Assembly (NCBI RefSeq): GCF_002929305.1 | Contig: NZ_PJIO01000010.1 | Location: 60,261 to 124,260, forward strand | DNA length: 64,000 bases | Direction of reading: 5' to 3' | From: Arthrobacter sp. GMC3 | Lineage (GTDB): Bacteria; Actinomycetota; Actinomycetes; Actinomycetales; Micrococcaceae | Part shown: piece by piece, positions 15,282-24,385 of the stretch | How positions within the stretch are numbered: the first letter of the stretch is position 1 | Layout of the letters: the number at the start of each line of letters is the position of its first letter | The notes under the pieces: model-generated | What the model was told of the DNA's origin: nothing | The model's input: only the letters and a program-made list of their open reading frames with translations | The model's database searches: none | Position numbers and translations under genes: made by a program

Positions 15282-16598
15282 ATGAGCGTCAAGCAACAAG
15301 TTCAGCCGTCGGCTGCCAAGCAGTCCCGGAGGGCCTTGGTCGCCGGATCCGTCGGCAACTTCATTGAGTGGTACGAATTCGGAATCTACGGTTCCTTCGC
15401 CACCATCATTTCGGCCAACTTCTTCACCACCAGCGGCGCCTCCGACTTTGAAGCGCTCATCAAGACCTACGCATCCTTTGCCATCGCTTTCTTCTTCCGG
15501 CCCGTTGGCGCGGCAATCTTCGGCCGGATCGGTGACAGGATTGGCCGCCGCCCAACCCTGATCATCGTTTTGGTGATGATGACAGTTGCCACGGCCCTGA
15601 TCGGTGTGCTCCCCACCTACGCAACAGCGGGTGTTATTGCCCCCATACTCTTGACGCTGGTGCGAATCCTGCAGGGTCTCTCCGCCGGTGGCGAGTTCGG
15701 CGGTGCCGTCTCCCTTATGACCGAGTTTGCTCCCAAGGGCAAGCGCGGATTCTTTGGATCATGGCAGTCCTTCACGGTGGCCCTGGGCCTTCTTGCCGGT
15801 GCTGGCGTTGCCGCAATCCTTTCCTCGGCACTATCCGCTCAGGCCTTGACCGAGTGGGGCTGGCGTCTGCCCTTCATCTTTGCCCTGCCGCTGGGTCTGG
15901 TCGCCTTGTACCTGCGACTGAAGCTCGAGGAAACACCGCACTTTGAGCGTGCCGCCGTCAAGCCCTCAGAAACCGTCACCGCGGTAGTTCGTCCCTCCGC
16001 CATGGAGACAACCAAGGCGATCCTGCTCGGCATCGGCCGCCTCATGGGCTGGTCCGCAGCCGGCTACACCTTCTTGGTGGTACTCCCGTCCTACTTGCAG
16101 GTCAGCTTGCATGCAACATTCCAGGCCGCGCTGATTGCAACGGTGATGGCAAACGCAGGTTTCGCCCTTTCCATCATTCCCGCAGGCATCTTGAGCGACC
16201 GTTGGGGACGCCGACCCGTGATGTTGACCGGAACAATCCTGATCATCTTGTTCGCACTCCCGCTTCTGTGGATCCTGCAGAACCCTGCCAACTCCCCCAT
16301 TCTGACCGGGGCCGCAGTCTTCGTAGCCGGTGCCATTGTTGGTCTCATCGCGGGACCCGGCCCGGCCATGCTGTCCGAGATGTTCCCGACCACCGTCCGC
16401 TACACAGGCCTGGGCCTGGCCTACTCGCTCTCCAACGCCGTCTTCTCCGGCAGTGCCGGTCTGATCATCACCGCCTTGATTGCCTCGACCGGCAACAAGG
16501 ACATTCCCGCCTACTATGTGATGGCGGTGTGTTTCGTGAGCGTCTTCGCCCTTTCCACCCTGCGCGGTTCCGCCCACAAACAGGAATTGAAGGACTAA
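15282..16598 (+). CDS. MHS-family MFS transporter in the MurNAc operon
   Basis: A 438-residue major facilitator with 12 predicted helices. SVGNFIEWYEFGIYG at the first helix and RPVGAAIFGRIGDRIGRRPTLI in the loop 2-3 motif mark the metabolite:H+ symporter subfamily (ProP, ShiA, KgtP relatives). ATG 15282 follows AAAGGA; the frame reaches back to 15228 without a site. Its stop abuts the start of anmK, and murR and murQ follow with overlaps. This predicts that it imports MurNAc, anhydro-MurNAc or a muropeptide, a substrate not known for MHS proteins. The transporter class is clear; the substrate is inferred from context. Confidence 0.88.
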   Translation: MSVKQQVQPSAAKQSRRALVAGSVGNFIEWYEFGIYGSFATIISANFFTTSGASDFEALIKTYASFAIAFFFRPVGAAIFGRIGDRIGRRPTLIIVLVMMTVATALIGVLPTYATAGVIAPILLTLVRILQGLSAGGEFGGAVSLMTEFAPKGKRGFFGSWQSFTVALGLLAGAGVAAILSSALSAQALTEWGWRLPFIFALPLGLVALYLRLKLEETPHFERAAVKPSETVTAVVRPSAMETTKAILLGIGRLMGWSAAGYTFLVVLPSYLQVSLHATFQAALIATVMANAGFALSIIPAGILSDRWGRRPVMLTGTILIILFALPLLWILQNPANSPILTGAAVFVAGAIVGLIAGPGPAMLSEMFPTTVRYTGLGLAYSLSNAVFSGSAGLIITALIASTGNKDIPAYYVMAVCFVSVFALSTLRGSAHKQELKD

Positions 16599-17804
16599 AT
16601 GCCCTCGAGTACCAACCAGCCAGCAGCAATGCGCATCATCGGCATGATGTCCGGAACCTCTTATGATTCCATCGACGCCGCTGCCGCAGACATCAGCATG
16701 GACAATGGCACCTTGGTGTTGACTCCCCTGGGGATCGTCAGTGAGCCCTACCCGGAGCAGTTGCTTGGCGAGCTGGCAGCCCAGCTCCCCCCGGCGGTCA
16801 CCACCATGGAACAGGTTTGTCGCCTCGATACAGGCATTGGTCAGGCGTTCGCCCGGCTGGCCGCCCGTGCCAACACCGAACTTTGTGACGGGCAGGCCGA
16901 CGCTGTCGCCTCTCACGGGCAAACGGTGTTCCACTGGATCGAGTCTGGCCAGGCCATGGGCACGCTGCAGATCGGACAGCCCGCCTGGATTGCCGAGGCA
17001 ACCGGGTGCACCGTAGTCTCGGACTTCCGGCCTCGTGACATTGCCGCCGGTGGCCAGGGCGCACCCCTGGTGGGCTACTTTGACACCCTGTGGCTCGGCA
17101 ACCTGCCTGGCAATCCTGTGGCCCTGAACCTCGGCGGCATTGCCAACATCACCGTTGGGGGGCAAAAACCAGCGGCTTTCGACACGGGGCCCGCCAATGC
17201 GCTCATTGACGCCGCGGTACGCCACTTTAGCGCAGGCAGTGCGAACTACGACGTCGATGGCGCCATGGCCGCACGTGGCACAGTCCACCAGCAACTTCTG
17301 GGGCGGTTTTTGGATGAACCGTACTACGCCTTGCCCGCCCCCAAGACGACAGGCAAGGAACTGTTCCACTTGCCCTATGTTCTGAAGGCCATGGAGGGTC
17401 TGGGAGACATAGCCGATGACGACGTGGTTGCAACGTTGACAACCCTGACGGCCCGGACGGTTGCCAATGCAGTGGCAGCGGCGGAAGGCACCGAGGTCAT
17501 TGCCTCCGGCGGTGGCACACTCAATCCCTCGCTGATGAAGGCGCTGCGTCTTGAACTTGGCACCATTGGATTGCAAACATCCAATGACCTCGGGCTCGAT
17601 GTTATGGCCAAGGAGGCCTACGCCTTTGCGGTTCTTGGTTACCTGACACTGAACAACTTGTCAGGGACAGTAGCCGGGACCACGGGCGCGCGGCATCCAA
17701 GCATTCTGGGATCGATCACGCCCGGGAACAACGGCCTGCCGTTCCGTACCCAGCAGCCCAGCACGCCGCTTGCCCTGCGGATCACAAACCGGGAAACCGT
17801 ATGA
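16599..17804 (+). CDS. anmK: Anhydro-N-acetylmuramic acid kinase
   Basis: A 401-residue ASKHA-fold kinase that opens the 1,6-anhydro ring of anhydro-MurNAc and phosphorylates it to MurNAc-6-phosphate. Seen are the ATP phosphate-binding start RIIGMMSGTSYDSIDAA, VASHGQTVFHW, NLGGIANITV, the second phosphate motif FDTGPANALIDA and the adenosine loop VIASGGGTLNPSLM. The ATG directly follows the transporter stop, with AAGGA upstream; an alternative ATG ten codons in begins nearer the fold. Its end overlaps the regulator gene (ATGA). The product feeds MurQ two genes on. Confidence 0.97.
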   Translation: MPSSTNQPAAMRIIGMMSGTSYDSIDAAAADISMDNGTLVLTPLGIVSEPYPEQLLGELAAQLPPAVTTMEQVCRLDTGIGQAFARLAARANTELCDGQADAVASHGQTVFHWIESGQAMGTLQIGQPAWIAEATGCTVVSDFRPRDIAAGGQGAPLVGYFDTLWLGNLPGNPVALNLGGIANITVGGQKPAAFDTGPANALIDAAVRHFSAGSANYDVDGAMAARGTVHQQLLGRFLDEPYYALPAPKTTGKELFHLPYVLKAMEGLGDIADDDVVATLTTLTARTVANAVAAAEGTEVIASGGGTLNPSLMKALRLELGTIGLQTSNDLGLDVMAKEAYAFAVLGYLTLNNLSGTVAGTTGARHPSILGSITPGNNGLPFRTQQPSTPLALRITNRETV

Positions 17805-18691
17805 GCCAGGTTGCCAGCACCGGCCTGGTGGCCAGGATGCATACCCTCATCGGCGACCTTGGGCCTGCCGAAGGCCGTGTCATGTCCGTCCTGGCGGCAG
17901 ACCCGCAAGCAAGTGCGCAACTGACCATTGAGGCATTGGCGTCTGCCGCCTCAACCAGCACGGCAACGGTGGTTCGCACCGCCAAGCGTCTGGGCTTTGC
18001 CGGCTACCCGCAACTGCGGCTCGCCCTTGCCGCCCAGAACACGACCGGCGGAAGTGGCGAGTCACCGCTCGTGGCAAATGTTGAGCGTGGCGACAGTCCA
18101 GCCACAGTGCTCATGAAGCTCGCGGCCTTTGAACGCGAAGCCATCTCGGCCACCGTTGACCTGGTCTCTGCGGAGACACTCGCCACCGTGGTGCACACTA
18201 TGGCCATGGCCAGGCGGATTGACGTCTATGGGATCGGCGCCTCCGGGCTGGTTGCCATGGACCTGGCCCAAAAGCTCCAACGCATTGGTTTGTACTGCAT
18301 CGCCCACACCGAGCAGGAAGCCTCGCTGGTGAGTGCTGCACTTCTGCGCGAGGGAGATGTTGCCATTGGAATTTCCCACTCCGGACGCACACCCGGAACG
18401 TTGCTTCCGCTCCAGCGGGCAACGTCCTCCGGTGCGGTGACCACCGCGATTACGGGAGCCGGCACCTCACCACTGGCGCACGAGGCACACCACACACTTC
18501 TGACCTCGGGCAAGGAAATGGGTTTCCGGTCAGCCGCGATGGCCAGCAGGATCAGCCAGCTGCTCATGGTTGATGCCCTCTTTGTTTCCATAGCCGCAGA
18601 GACCAGTTCCGCAAGGACGGCCCTGCAACGCACCTACGACGTCATCAACGCCGACCACACCCGGCGTCCCCAACAGAAAGAAAACCACTGA
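17801..18691 (+). CDS. RpiR/MurR-type regulator with SIS domain
   Basis: A 296-residue regulator. An N-terminal RpiR helix-turn-helix (LTIEALASAASTSTATVVRTAKRLGFAGYPQLRLAL, residues 45-82) is followed by a SIS sugar-phosphate domain with RIDVYGIGASGLVAMDLAQKLQRIG and GVAIGISHSGRTPGTLL. SIS domains sense phosphosugars, here presumably MurNAc-6-phosphate, as MurR of E. coli does. It overlaps anmK by four bases and murQ by one, so it is inside the operon rather than divergent as in E. coli. It probably represses the promoter before 15282. Confidence 0.92.
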   Translation: MSQVASTGLVARMHTLIGDLGPAEGRVMSVLAADPQASAQLTIEALASAASTSTATVVRTAKRLGFAGYPQLRLALAAQNTTGGSGESPLVANVERGDSPATVLMKLAAFEREAISATVDLVSAETLATVVHTMAMARRIDVYGIGASGLVAMDLAQKLQRIGLYCIAHTEQEASLVSAALLREGDVAIGISHSGRTPGTLLPLQRATSSGAVTTAITGAGTSPLAHEAHHTLLTSGKEMGFRSAAMASRISQLLMVDALFVSIAAETSSARTALQRTYDVINADHTRRPQQKENH

Positions 18692-19599
18692 TGGACCTGC
18701 AGTCCCTGACCACGGAGTCAGCAAATTCGCGCACATCAGCCCTGGACACCATGAGTGTTCCCGAGATTCTCTTTGCAATGAATGATGAAGACGCGCTGGT
18801 AGCCACCGCTGTTCGGGCCGAGGTCCAGCATATTGCCAGCGCCGTGGAGCTGATCGTCAAGGCACGCGGGCAGGGGGGCCGGCTGATCTACATGGGAGCC
18901 GGAACCAGCGGGCGCATTGGTCTCCTGGACGCCGTGGAATGCCCTCCCACCTTCAGCACACTGCCGGAGGAAGTCCAGGGGCTTATGGCCGGCGGCGAGG
19001 GTGCCTTCATTCGCGCCGCCGAGGGTGCCGAGGACCAGATTGAGGCCGGAGCCGCCGATCTGGCAGCCATCACGCTCAGCCCGCAGGATGTGGTGGTTGG
19101 CCTGACCGCCAGCGGCCGCACACCGTATGTGATGGGCGGCCTGGACTATGCTCAGGGGCTGGGCGCCGCCACCATCTCCGTCTCCTGCAATCCTGGCTCG
19201 GAAGTATCGGGCCACGCCGACGTCGCCATTGAGGTCAATACGGGACCCGAGGTACTTACCGGATCAACGCGATTGAAGGCCGGCACAGCCCAGAAGATGG
19301 TGTGCAACATGCTCTCCACTGCGAGCATGGTCCGCACGGGAAAGGTGTTGGGCAACTTGATGGTTGACGTTATGCCGACCAACGTCAAGCTTTTTGACCG
19401 CACACAAAGGATCGTCGCTGCCGCAACCGGTGCAACGAAGGCCGACGCCGAGGCGACCCTCCACCAGGCGGGCGGATCAGTCAAAACCGCCATCGTCATG
19501 CTGGCCAGGAAGGTTTCGGCCGCGCAGGCAGCGGATCTCTTGACAGCAAGCGCAGGTAATGTCAGGGCCGCGTCCGGGATCACCGCGGGAAGTTTCTAG
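18691..19599 (+). CDS. murQ: N-acetylmuramic acid 6-phosphate etherase
   Basis: A 302-residue MurQ, which removes the lactyl ether from MurNAc-6-phosphate to give GlcNAc-6-phosphate and D-lactate. Key segments are the SIS start GGRLIYMGAGTSGRIGLLDAVECPPTF, the catalytic-region EGAEDQIEAGAADL, VVGLTASGRTPYVMGGL, TGSTRLKAGTAQKMVCNMLSTASM and a C-terminal UBA-like helical part with ATKADAEATLHQAGGSVKTAIVML. Length is typical. Its ATG shares one base with the preceding stop. With anmK and the transporter it makes a complete uptake-to-GlcNAc-6-phosphate route. Confidence 0.98.
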   Translation: MDLQSLTTESANSRTSALDTMSVPEILFAMNDEDALVATAVRAEVQHIASAVELIVKARGQGGRLIYMGAGTSGRIGLLDAVECPPTFSTLPEEVQGLMAGGEGAFIRAAEGAEDQIEAGAADLAAITLSPQDVVVGLTASGRTPYVMGGLDYAQGLGAATISVSCNPGSEVSGHADVAIEVNTGPEVLTGSTRLKAGTAQKMVCNMLSTASMVRTGKVLGNLMVDVMPTNVKLFDRTQRIVAAATGATKADAEATLHQAGGSVKTAIVMLARKVSAAQAADLLTASAGNVRAASGITAGSF

Positions 19600-19616
19600 T
19601 ACTCCCGTACAACTGA

Positions 19617-19650
19617 TGAGGGGCCAAACGGTACGCCGTTTGGCCCCTCA
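19617..19650. terminator. Bidirectional terminator after murQ
   Basis: TGAGGGGCCAAACGG and its exact complement form a 15-bp stem with a TACG loop, 17 bases past the murQ stop. It lies between convergent genes and would end both transcripts. Confidence 0.9.
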
Positions 19651-19667
19651 CGTAGCTGACAACAGGG

Positions 19668-20999
19668 CTAGAAGCTTGTCAGGCAGTGCGCCGAAATGGA
19701 CGTGGCAAACAACGCGTCAAAGCGTTCGACGGCGCCGGGTGCCTCCTCACGCAGCCGGCCAGCGGCAGCCAAAGTTCGGGCGGATACGGTGCCAAGGTAG
19801 AGGCTGGAAAGTTCGCTGACGCCCATGCTCAGTTCTGCCTCCACGGAGCCGTCTTCGGGACAACGTGTGACAGTCGCCTTGCCGTGGACCACCTCGATGC
19901 TGAAGATGCCCGAGGCGTGGCCCAGCGGATCGCCTACGTGGAAGAGCAGGCTCCCGTCGCTTGCGTAGTCGCGGGCGGCCAGTGAAGCCGGGGTATCAAG
20001 GATGCGCAGCCACAAATGGTCTTCGGTGGCTGTGCGCTTGTAATCGCGCTTGGCGGCCATGGCCCATTCCAGCGGGTCCACCACTGGCGCCATACCCCAC
20101 TTGACGGACTCGATGAGATCAAGGGAACCAAGGTAGTTCCACAGTGCCAGGTAGGCAGAGTCAGTTGCGGCGAGCAGATCTACAATCTCCACAGACGAGT
20201 CTTTGGGCTTGTAGCTGACGTAACCGTCAACGGAGCCCTTCTCGTCATAGTGCAGGGCTGCCCGCACATTTTTCACGGGGTCCATTGACTCGTAGTTACC
20301 CTGCCCCGACGCCGACAGTCGATACATGTCATGCCGGCCAATGGAGCCAAAAGTCTTGGCATGGACGCGTGCGAACAGGTCGTCATGAAGATCGCGGACC
20401 ACTTGCGCATCAGCCACTTCCACCACGCCAAGCGATGCTGCCGCAGGGACGATGAACTCAAGGCCGCTCTTGCTCGCCACCCCAATATCGCAAGCATGGG
20501 TGGAAACCCCAAAACCAAACCGGCCGTAGATGGTAGCTTCCGATGCCGTCAGCGCCGCCATGGGGACGCCGGCGGCTTTGGCCTGAGCCAGGTCGGAGTC
20601 CATCATGGCACGCAGCAAACCGCGACGCCGATGGCTGGGCCGCACCGTCACTGCGGTGATCTGGTGAACGGGCAGCAGCGTTCCGCCACCCACGTTCAGG
20701 GTCTTGCGGTGGTAGGCGAACGTGGCTACAGGATACTCAACACCCCACGCTCCCACGGGCGCCGCAGAATCCTTCAGATAGGCCCCCGTGACCATGCGCC
20801 CGTCGACTTCTTCACACTCAACGAACTTTTTAGCAATTTCAGGTGTTGTCACATCGCCGTAGAAGCCAAGTGACACCGCCTGCTGCCACTTGGCCACCTC
20901 GTCGGGAACTTCCCCTGCCACCAGGCGCGACGGGAAGGTCCTTAGCTCGTAGGGAAATGAACGGGGATTGCGGATCGTGGATTCGCGTGCGGTACTCAT
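19668..20999 (-). CDS. Eis-like GNAT acetyltransferase with SCP2-type C-terminus
   Basis: A 443-residue protein built like Eis: a GNAT domain with acetyl-CoA loop ITAVTVRPSHRRRGLLRAMM near residues 115-134, a second degenerate GNAT region, and a C-terminal sterol-carrier-like region. The ATIYGRFGFGVST segment carries the Tyr that acts as general acid in Eis, and the chain ends in Phe, whose carboxylate is the base in M. tuberculosis Eis (Phe402). Eis acetylates several amines of aminoglycosides and host proteins; the natural substrate here is unknown. Monocistronic, upstream of the murQ terminator. Confidence 0.88.
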   Translation of the reverse strand: MSTARESTIRNPRSFPYELRTFPSRLVAGEVPDEVAKWQQAVSLGFYGDVTTPEIAKKFVECEEVDGRMVTGAYLKDSAAPVGAWGVEYPVATFAYHRKTLNVGGGTLLPVHQITAVTVRPSHRRRGLLRAMMDSDLAQAKAAGVPMAALTASEATIYGRFGFGVSTHACDIGVASKSGLEFIVPAAASLGVVEVADAQVVRDLHDDLFARVHAKTFGSIGRHDMYRLSASGQGNYESMDPVKNVRAALHYDEKGSVDGYVSYKPKDSSVEIVDLLAATDSAYLALWNYLGSLDLIESVKWGMAPVVDPLEWAMAAKRDYKRTATEDHLWLRILDTPASLAARDYASDGSLLFHVGDPLGHASGIFSIEVVHGKATVTRCPEDGSVEAELSMGVSELSSLYLGTVSARTLAAAGRLREEAPGAVERFDALFATSISAHCLTSF

Positions 21000-21075
21000 G
21001 GAGAAGTCCTAACCTAGCGTGAGAAAACCGGGGGTCAATTTGTTGGGTCCATGTTGTTGGGCCGGCAAATGGGGA

Positions 21076-23817
21076 TCAGTGTCCGGCGTCGTTCCAGCTG
21101 GTGCCCACACCCACCTGGACTTCCAGGGGAACCTTGAGCTCTGCCGCAGCGCCCATTTGGGCCACGACCAGGGCTTCGACGGCGTCGCGCTCCCCCGGCC
21201 AGACTTCCAGGACAAGTTCGTCATGGACCTGCAACAACATGCGGGACTTCAGTCCCTGCGCCTTGAGCTCCGCGTCCACACCCAGCATGGCGTGCTTGAT
21301 GATGTCGGCAGCGGATCCCTGAATGGGTGAGTTGAGGGCGATCCGCTCCGCAAGCTCACGCAGCTGCCGGTCGGGGCTGGAGAGATCTGGCAGGTAACGG
21401 CGTCGGCCCTCAATGGTGGAGGTGTAGCCGTCAATTCGGGCCTGTTCGACGACGCCGCGCAGGTAGTCGCGTACGCCGCCAAACCGGTCAAAGTAGTCCT
21501 TGACCAGGGTGCGGGCCTCGTCAACGGAGATTTCCAGCTGCTTGGACAGGCCAAAGCTGGTCAGCCCGTAGGCCAGGCCGTAGGACATGGCCTTGACCTT
21601 GGAGCGCATGGCCGAGGTGACTTCCTCGGGCGCCACACCAAACACGTGCGAGCCCACGTAGCGGTGCAGGTCTTCACCTTCGGCATAGGCCTGGATGAGC
21701 CCGGCGTCGCCGGAGAGGTGCGCCATGATGCGCATTTCGATTTGCGAGTAGTCGGCGGCCAGCAGGCACTCATAGCCTTCGCTGACAACGAAGATGTCCC
21801 GCACGCGGCGGCCTTCCTCGCTGCGGATGGGGATGTTTTGCAGGTTCGGGTTGTTGGAGGACAAGCGACCGGTTGCAGCCACGTTTTGGGCGTAGGTGGT
21901 GTGGATGCGGCCATCGGCGGCCACCGACTTCTTCAGCGTCTCCACCATTTGCTTGAGCTTGGACGCCTCGCGGTGCGCCATGAGCTGAGCCAGGAACTCG
22001 TGTCCGGTCTTCTCCAGCAGTGCCTTCAGCGACGCGGCATCCGTGGTGTAGCCGGTCTTAATCTTCTTAGTTTTGGGCAGCTGGAGCTCCTCAAAGAGAA
22101 CCTCCTGCAACTGCTTGGGCGAACCCAAGTTGACCTCATGGCCGATCGCGGCAAACGCCGCGGTCTGGGCCGCGTCCATCATGGCCGTGAAGTCGGCCAG
22201 AAGCGTCTGCAGACGCTCTGCGGACACGTCAATGCCCGTCAGCTCCATCTCGGCCAAAACGGCCGCCAGCGGGAGCTCCAGCTCGGTGAGCAGTGCCGCT
22301 GCACCACGTTCGGCAAGCATGGGGGCAAAATGATCGCTAAGTAGCAAGGCAACATAGCCGTGCTGCACGGCGTCCGCATACCCGGCATCACCGTCAAGGC
22401 CCAAGTCCAACTGGCCGGATGGCTCCTGCCCCGCGGCTGCAAAGGTGACCTTGAGGTGGACCTGGCTCAGCTCGGGCAGGTCATAGCTGCGGCGGTCGGG
22501 CTGAATCAGGTAACCGGACAGCGAGGTGTCATCGACGACTCCGCCCAAAGTGAGGCCGCGCGGGGACAGAGCCTTGAGCGCCTCCTTGTACTCGTGCACC
22601 ACTTTGGGGGCCTCCGGCGATGCCAGCCACGAGCCCAGCGCGGCATCCAGAGCGGCGTCGGCGGTGCCCAGATCGATCACGACGGCCCCGTCCACACGCA
22701 CCAGCGCCACGGCCGTGGCCTCGCGCAGGAGGCCGACAGGGCGCGACAGCACGTCAACGGCGGTTTTAGGTGCGGGGGCGGCTAGCCAGGCGTTGAGAAC
22801 GGAGGCTTCCGTTACGACCTGGTGGGTGGGCACCTCGTGGCCTGCCCCGTCGTCGACCGTCTCCTCTTCCCCAAAGAGGTCAAAGAGCCGTTTGCGCAGC
22901 TGGTTGAATTCGAGGGAGTCGAACAACTCTTCCACGGCTTCCCTGTCGGGGGCCTGCAGTACGGTGTCCTCGATGGCTACCGGCAGTTCCATGTCGCGTA
23001 GCAGGTGGTTCAGGCGGCGGTTGCGCTTGACGTCGTCCACGTGCGCCCGCAAGGACTCACCCACCTTGCCGCCAATGGAATCCAGGTTCTCCAGGATGCC
23101 CTCGAGCCCACCGAATTGATTGATCCATTTTGCGGCAGTCTTAGGCCCGACGCCGGGCACGCCGGGGAGGTTGTCAGCGGTTTCGCCCACTAGCGCTGCC
23201 AAGTCCGAATAGCGGCTTGGGGTCACAAGGTACTTGGCTTCCACGGCCGCCGCGTCCATGGGCGGTATGGCCGAGATGCCCTTGGTGGGGTAGAGCACCG
23301 AAACTTTGTCGGTGATGAGTTGGAAGGCGTCGCGGTCCCCCGAAACCACCAGGACTTCCCAGCCAGCGGCCTCCCCTTGGACGGAAAGGGTGGCGATGAT
23401 GTCATCTGCCTCGAAGCCGTCAACGGAGATCGTGGGGATGTTCATGGCCGCCATGACCTTGATGATCAGGTCAATCTGGCCGTAGAACTCTTCGGGCGTC
23501 TTATTGCGCCCACCCTTGTACTCTGTGTATTCCAAGGACCTGAATGTGGGGGTGTCCAGATCAAAGGCCACCACCACATGTGAGGGCTTCCGTTCCTTGA
23601 TCATGGTCAGCAGCATGGCCGTGAAGCCATGGACGGCGTTGGTGTGCTGACCGGACTGCGTCACGAACTTATCCACCGGCATGGCGTAGAAGGCACGGAA
23701 GGCCATGGAGTGCCCGTCAATGACCAGCAGGCGGGGCGTTGACGCGGAATTCGTGGCCCCGGATTCGGGAACAGCGGGAACAGGTGTCTTGGGGGCCGTT
23801 TTGGCAGATTCACTCAC
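21076..23817 (-). CDS. polA: DNA polymerase I
   Basis: A 913-residue PolA for repair and Okazaki-fragment maturation. It has a 5'-nuclease domain (LLVIDGHSMAFRAFYA at about 28-43; DNLPGVPGVGPKTAAKWI), a degenerate 3'-5' exonuclease domain lacking the acidic metal ligands, and a polymerase domain with motif A DYSQIEMRIMAHLSGD, motif B region RSKVKAMSYGLAYGLTSFG and motif C LLQVHDELVLEV. The missing proofreading residues are usual in actinobacteria. GTG at 23817 is preferred since ATGs at 23835/23838 would overlap the divergent thioesterase start; the frame to 24297 is merely open. Confidence 0.96.
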   Translation of the reverse strand: MSESAKTAPKTPVPAVPESGATNSASTPRLLVIDGHSMAFRAFYAMPVDKFVTQSGQHTNAVHGFTAMLLTMIKERKPSHVVVAFDLDTPTFRSLEYTEYKGGRNKTPEEFYGQIDLIIKVMAAMNIPTISVDGFEADDIIATLSVQGEAAGWEVLVVSGDRDAFQLITDKVSVLYPTKGISAIPPMDAAAVEAKYLVTPSRYSDLAALVGETADNLPGVPGVGPKTAAKWINQFGGLEGILENLDSIGGKVGESLRAHVDDVKRNRRLNHLLRDMELPVAIEDTVLQAPDREAVEELFDSLEFNQLRKRLFDLFGEEETVDDGAGHEVPTHQVVTEASVLNAWLAAPAPKTAVDVLSRPVGLLREATAVALVRVDGAVVIDLGTADAALDAALGSWLASPEAPKVVHEYKEALKALSPRGLTLGGVVDDTSLSGYLIQPDRRSYDLPELSQVHLKVTFAAAGQEPSGQLDLGLDGDAGYADAVQHGYVALLLSDHFAPMLAERGAAALLTELELPLAAVLAEMELTGIDVSAERLQTLLADFTAMMDAAQTAAFAAIGHEVNLGSPKQLQEVLFEELQLPKTKKIKTGYTTDAASLKALLEKTGHEFLAQLMAHREASKLKQMVETLKKSVAADGRIHTTYAQNVAATGRLSSNNPNLQNIPIRSEEGRRVRDIFVVSEGYECLLAADYSQIEMRIMAHLSGDAGLIQAYAEGEDLHRYVGSHVFGVAPEEVTSAMRSKVKAMSYGLAYGLTSFGLSKQLEISVDEARTLVKDYFDRFGGVRDYLRGVVEQARIDGYTSTIEGRRRYLPDLSSPDRQLRELAERIALNSPIQGSAADIIKHAMLGVDAELKAQGLKSRMLLQVHDELVLEVWPGERDAVEALVVAQMGAAAELKVPLEVQVGVGTSWNDAGH

Positions 23818-23836
23818 AGGTGCCAGCCTAGTCATC

Positions 23837-24310
23837 ATGAGCGAAAATATCACACCACTGCCCTTTATTGACGAACTCGTCACAGCGGGAGTCCCCGCAG
23901 CACTCCATCCGTACCTTGGCACCATTGGCGTTGGCGCCCTGGTGGTGAAGATGGGGATCGTTTTCACCCACATGACCCCCGAGCTGATGACGGCCACCAT
24001 GCCGGTGAGCGGAAACACCCAGATCGCGGGCCTGCTGCACGGTGGCGCGCACTTGGTCTTGGCCGAAACCCTGGGCTCCTTTGCCGCATCCTTGCACGCT
24101 GGCCCCGGCCGCGCCGTGGTGGGTATCGAGATCGGTGCCACCCACCACCGGGGCGCCAAAAGCGGACTCGTCACGGGCGCAGCCACCGCCATCCACCTGG
24201 GCCGGACACTGGCCACCCACGAGGTGGTCATGACCGACGAGACTGGCCGGAGGCTCTCCACAGCCCGCATCACCAACATGATCCTGGACAGCAGCAAAAC
24301 AGCACAGTAA
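23837..24310 (+). CDS. Hotdog-fold thioesterase (PaaI type)
   Basis: A 157-residue hotdog-fold protein. PVSGNTQIAGLLHGGAHLVLAETLGSFAA near residues 55-83 is the PaaI/YbgC-like active-site helix with HGG and the acidic residue after it, then VGIEIGATHHRGAKSGLVTGAATAIHLGRTLATHEVVMTDETGRRL. Such enzymes hydrolyse acyl-CoA thioesters, often aromatic ones or menaquinone intermediates. ATG at 23837 is nearly back to back with polA, and no clear ribosome binding site is visible, so its mRNA may be leaderless or start within the polA leader. Confidence 0.85.
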   Translation: MSENITPLPFIDELVTAGVPAALHPYLGTIGVGALVVKMGIVFTHMTPELMTATMPVSGNTQIAGLLHGGAHLVLAETLGSFAASLHAGPGRAVVGIEIGATHHRGAKSGLVTGAATAIHLGRTLATHEVVMTDETGRRLSTARITNMILDSSKTAQ

Positions 24311-24314
24311 ACGA

Positions 24315-24369
24315 ACGACGACGGGCACCGACCTAACGCTCAAAGCGAAAGGCCGGTGCCCGGCGTCGT
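24315..24369. terminator. Bidirectional terminator between thioesterase and Pit operon
   Basis: A 20-base arm (24315-24334) matches the complement of 24350-24369 at 18 of 20 positions with a 15-base loop. It lies just after the thioesterase stop and just past the end of the convergent pit operon. Confidence 0.75.
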
Positions 24370-24385
24370 ACGTTAATTAAGGTCC

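Noticed and set aside
15966..17576. Long minus-strand frame across the MHS and anmK genes
   Set aside because: It spans two clear genes in the opposite direction and has a Gly/His/Cys-rich, motif-free translation.
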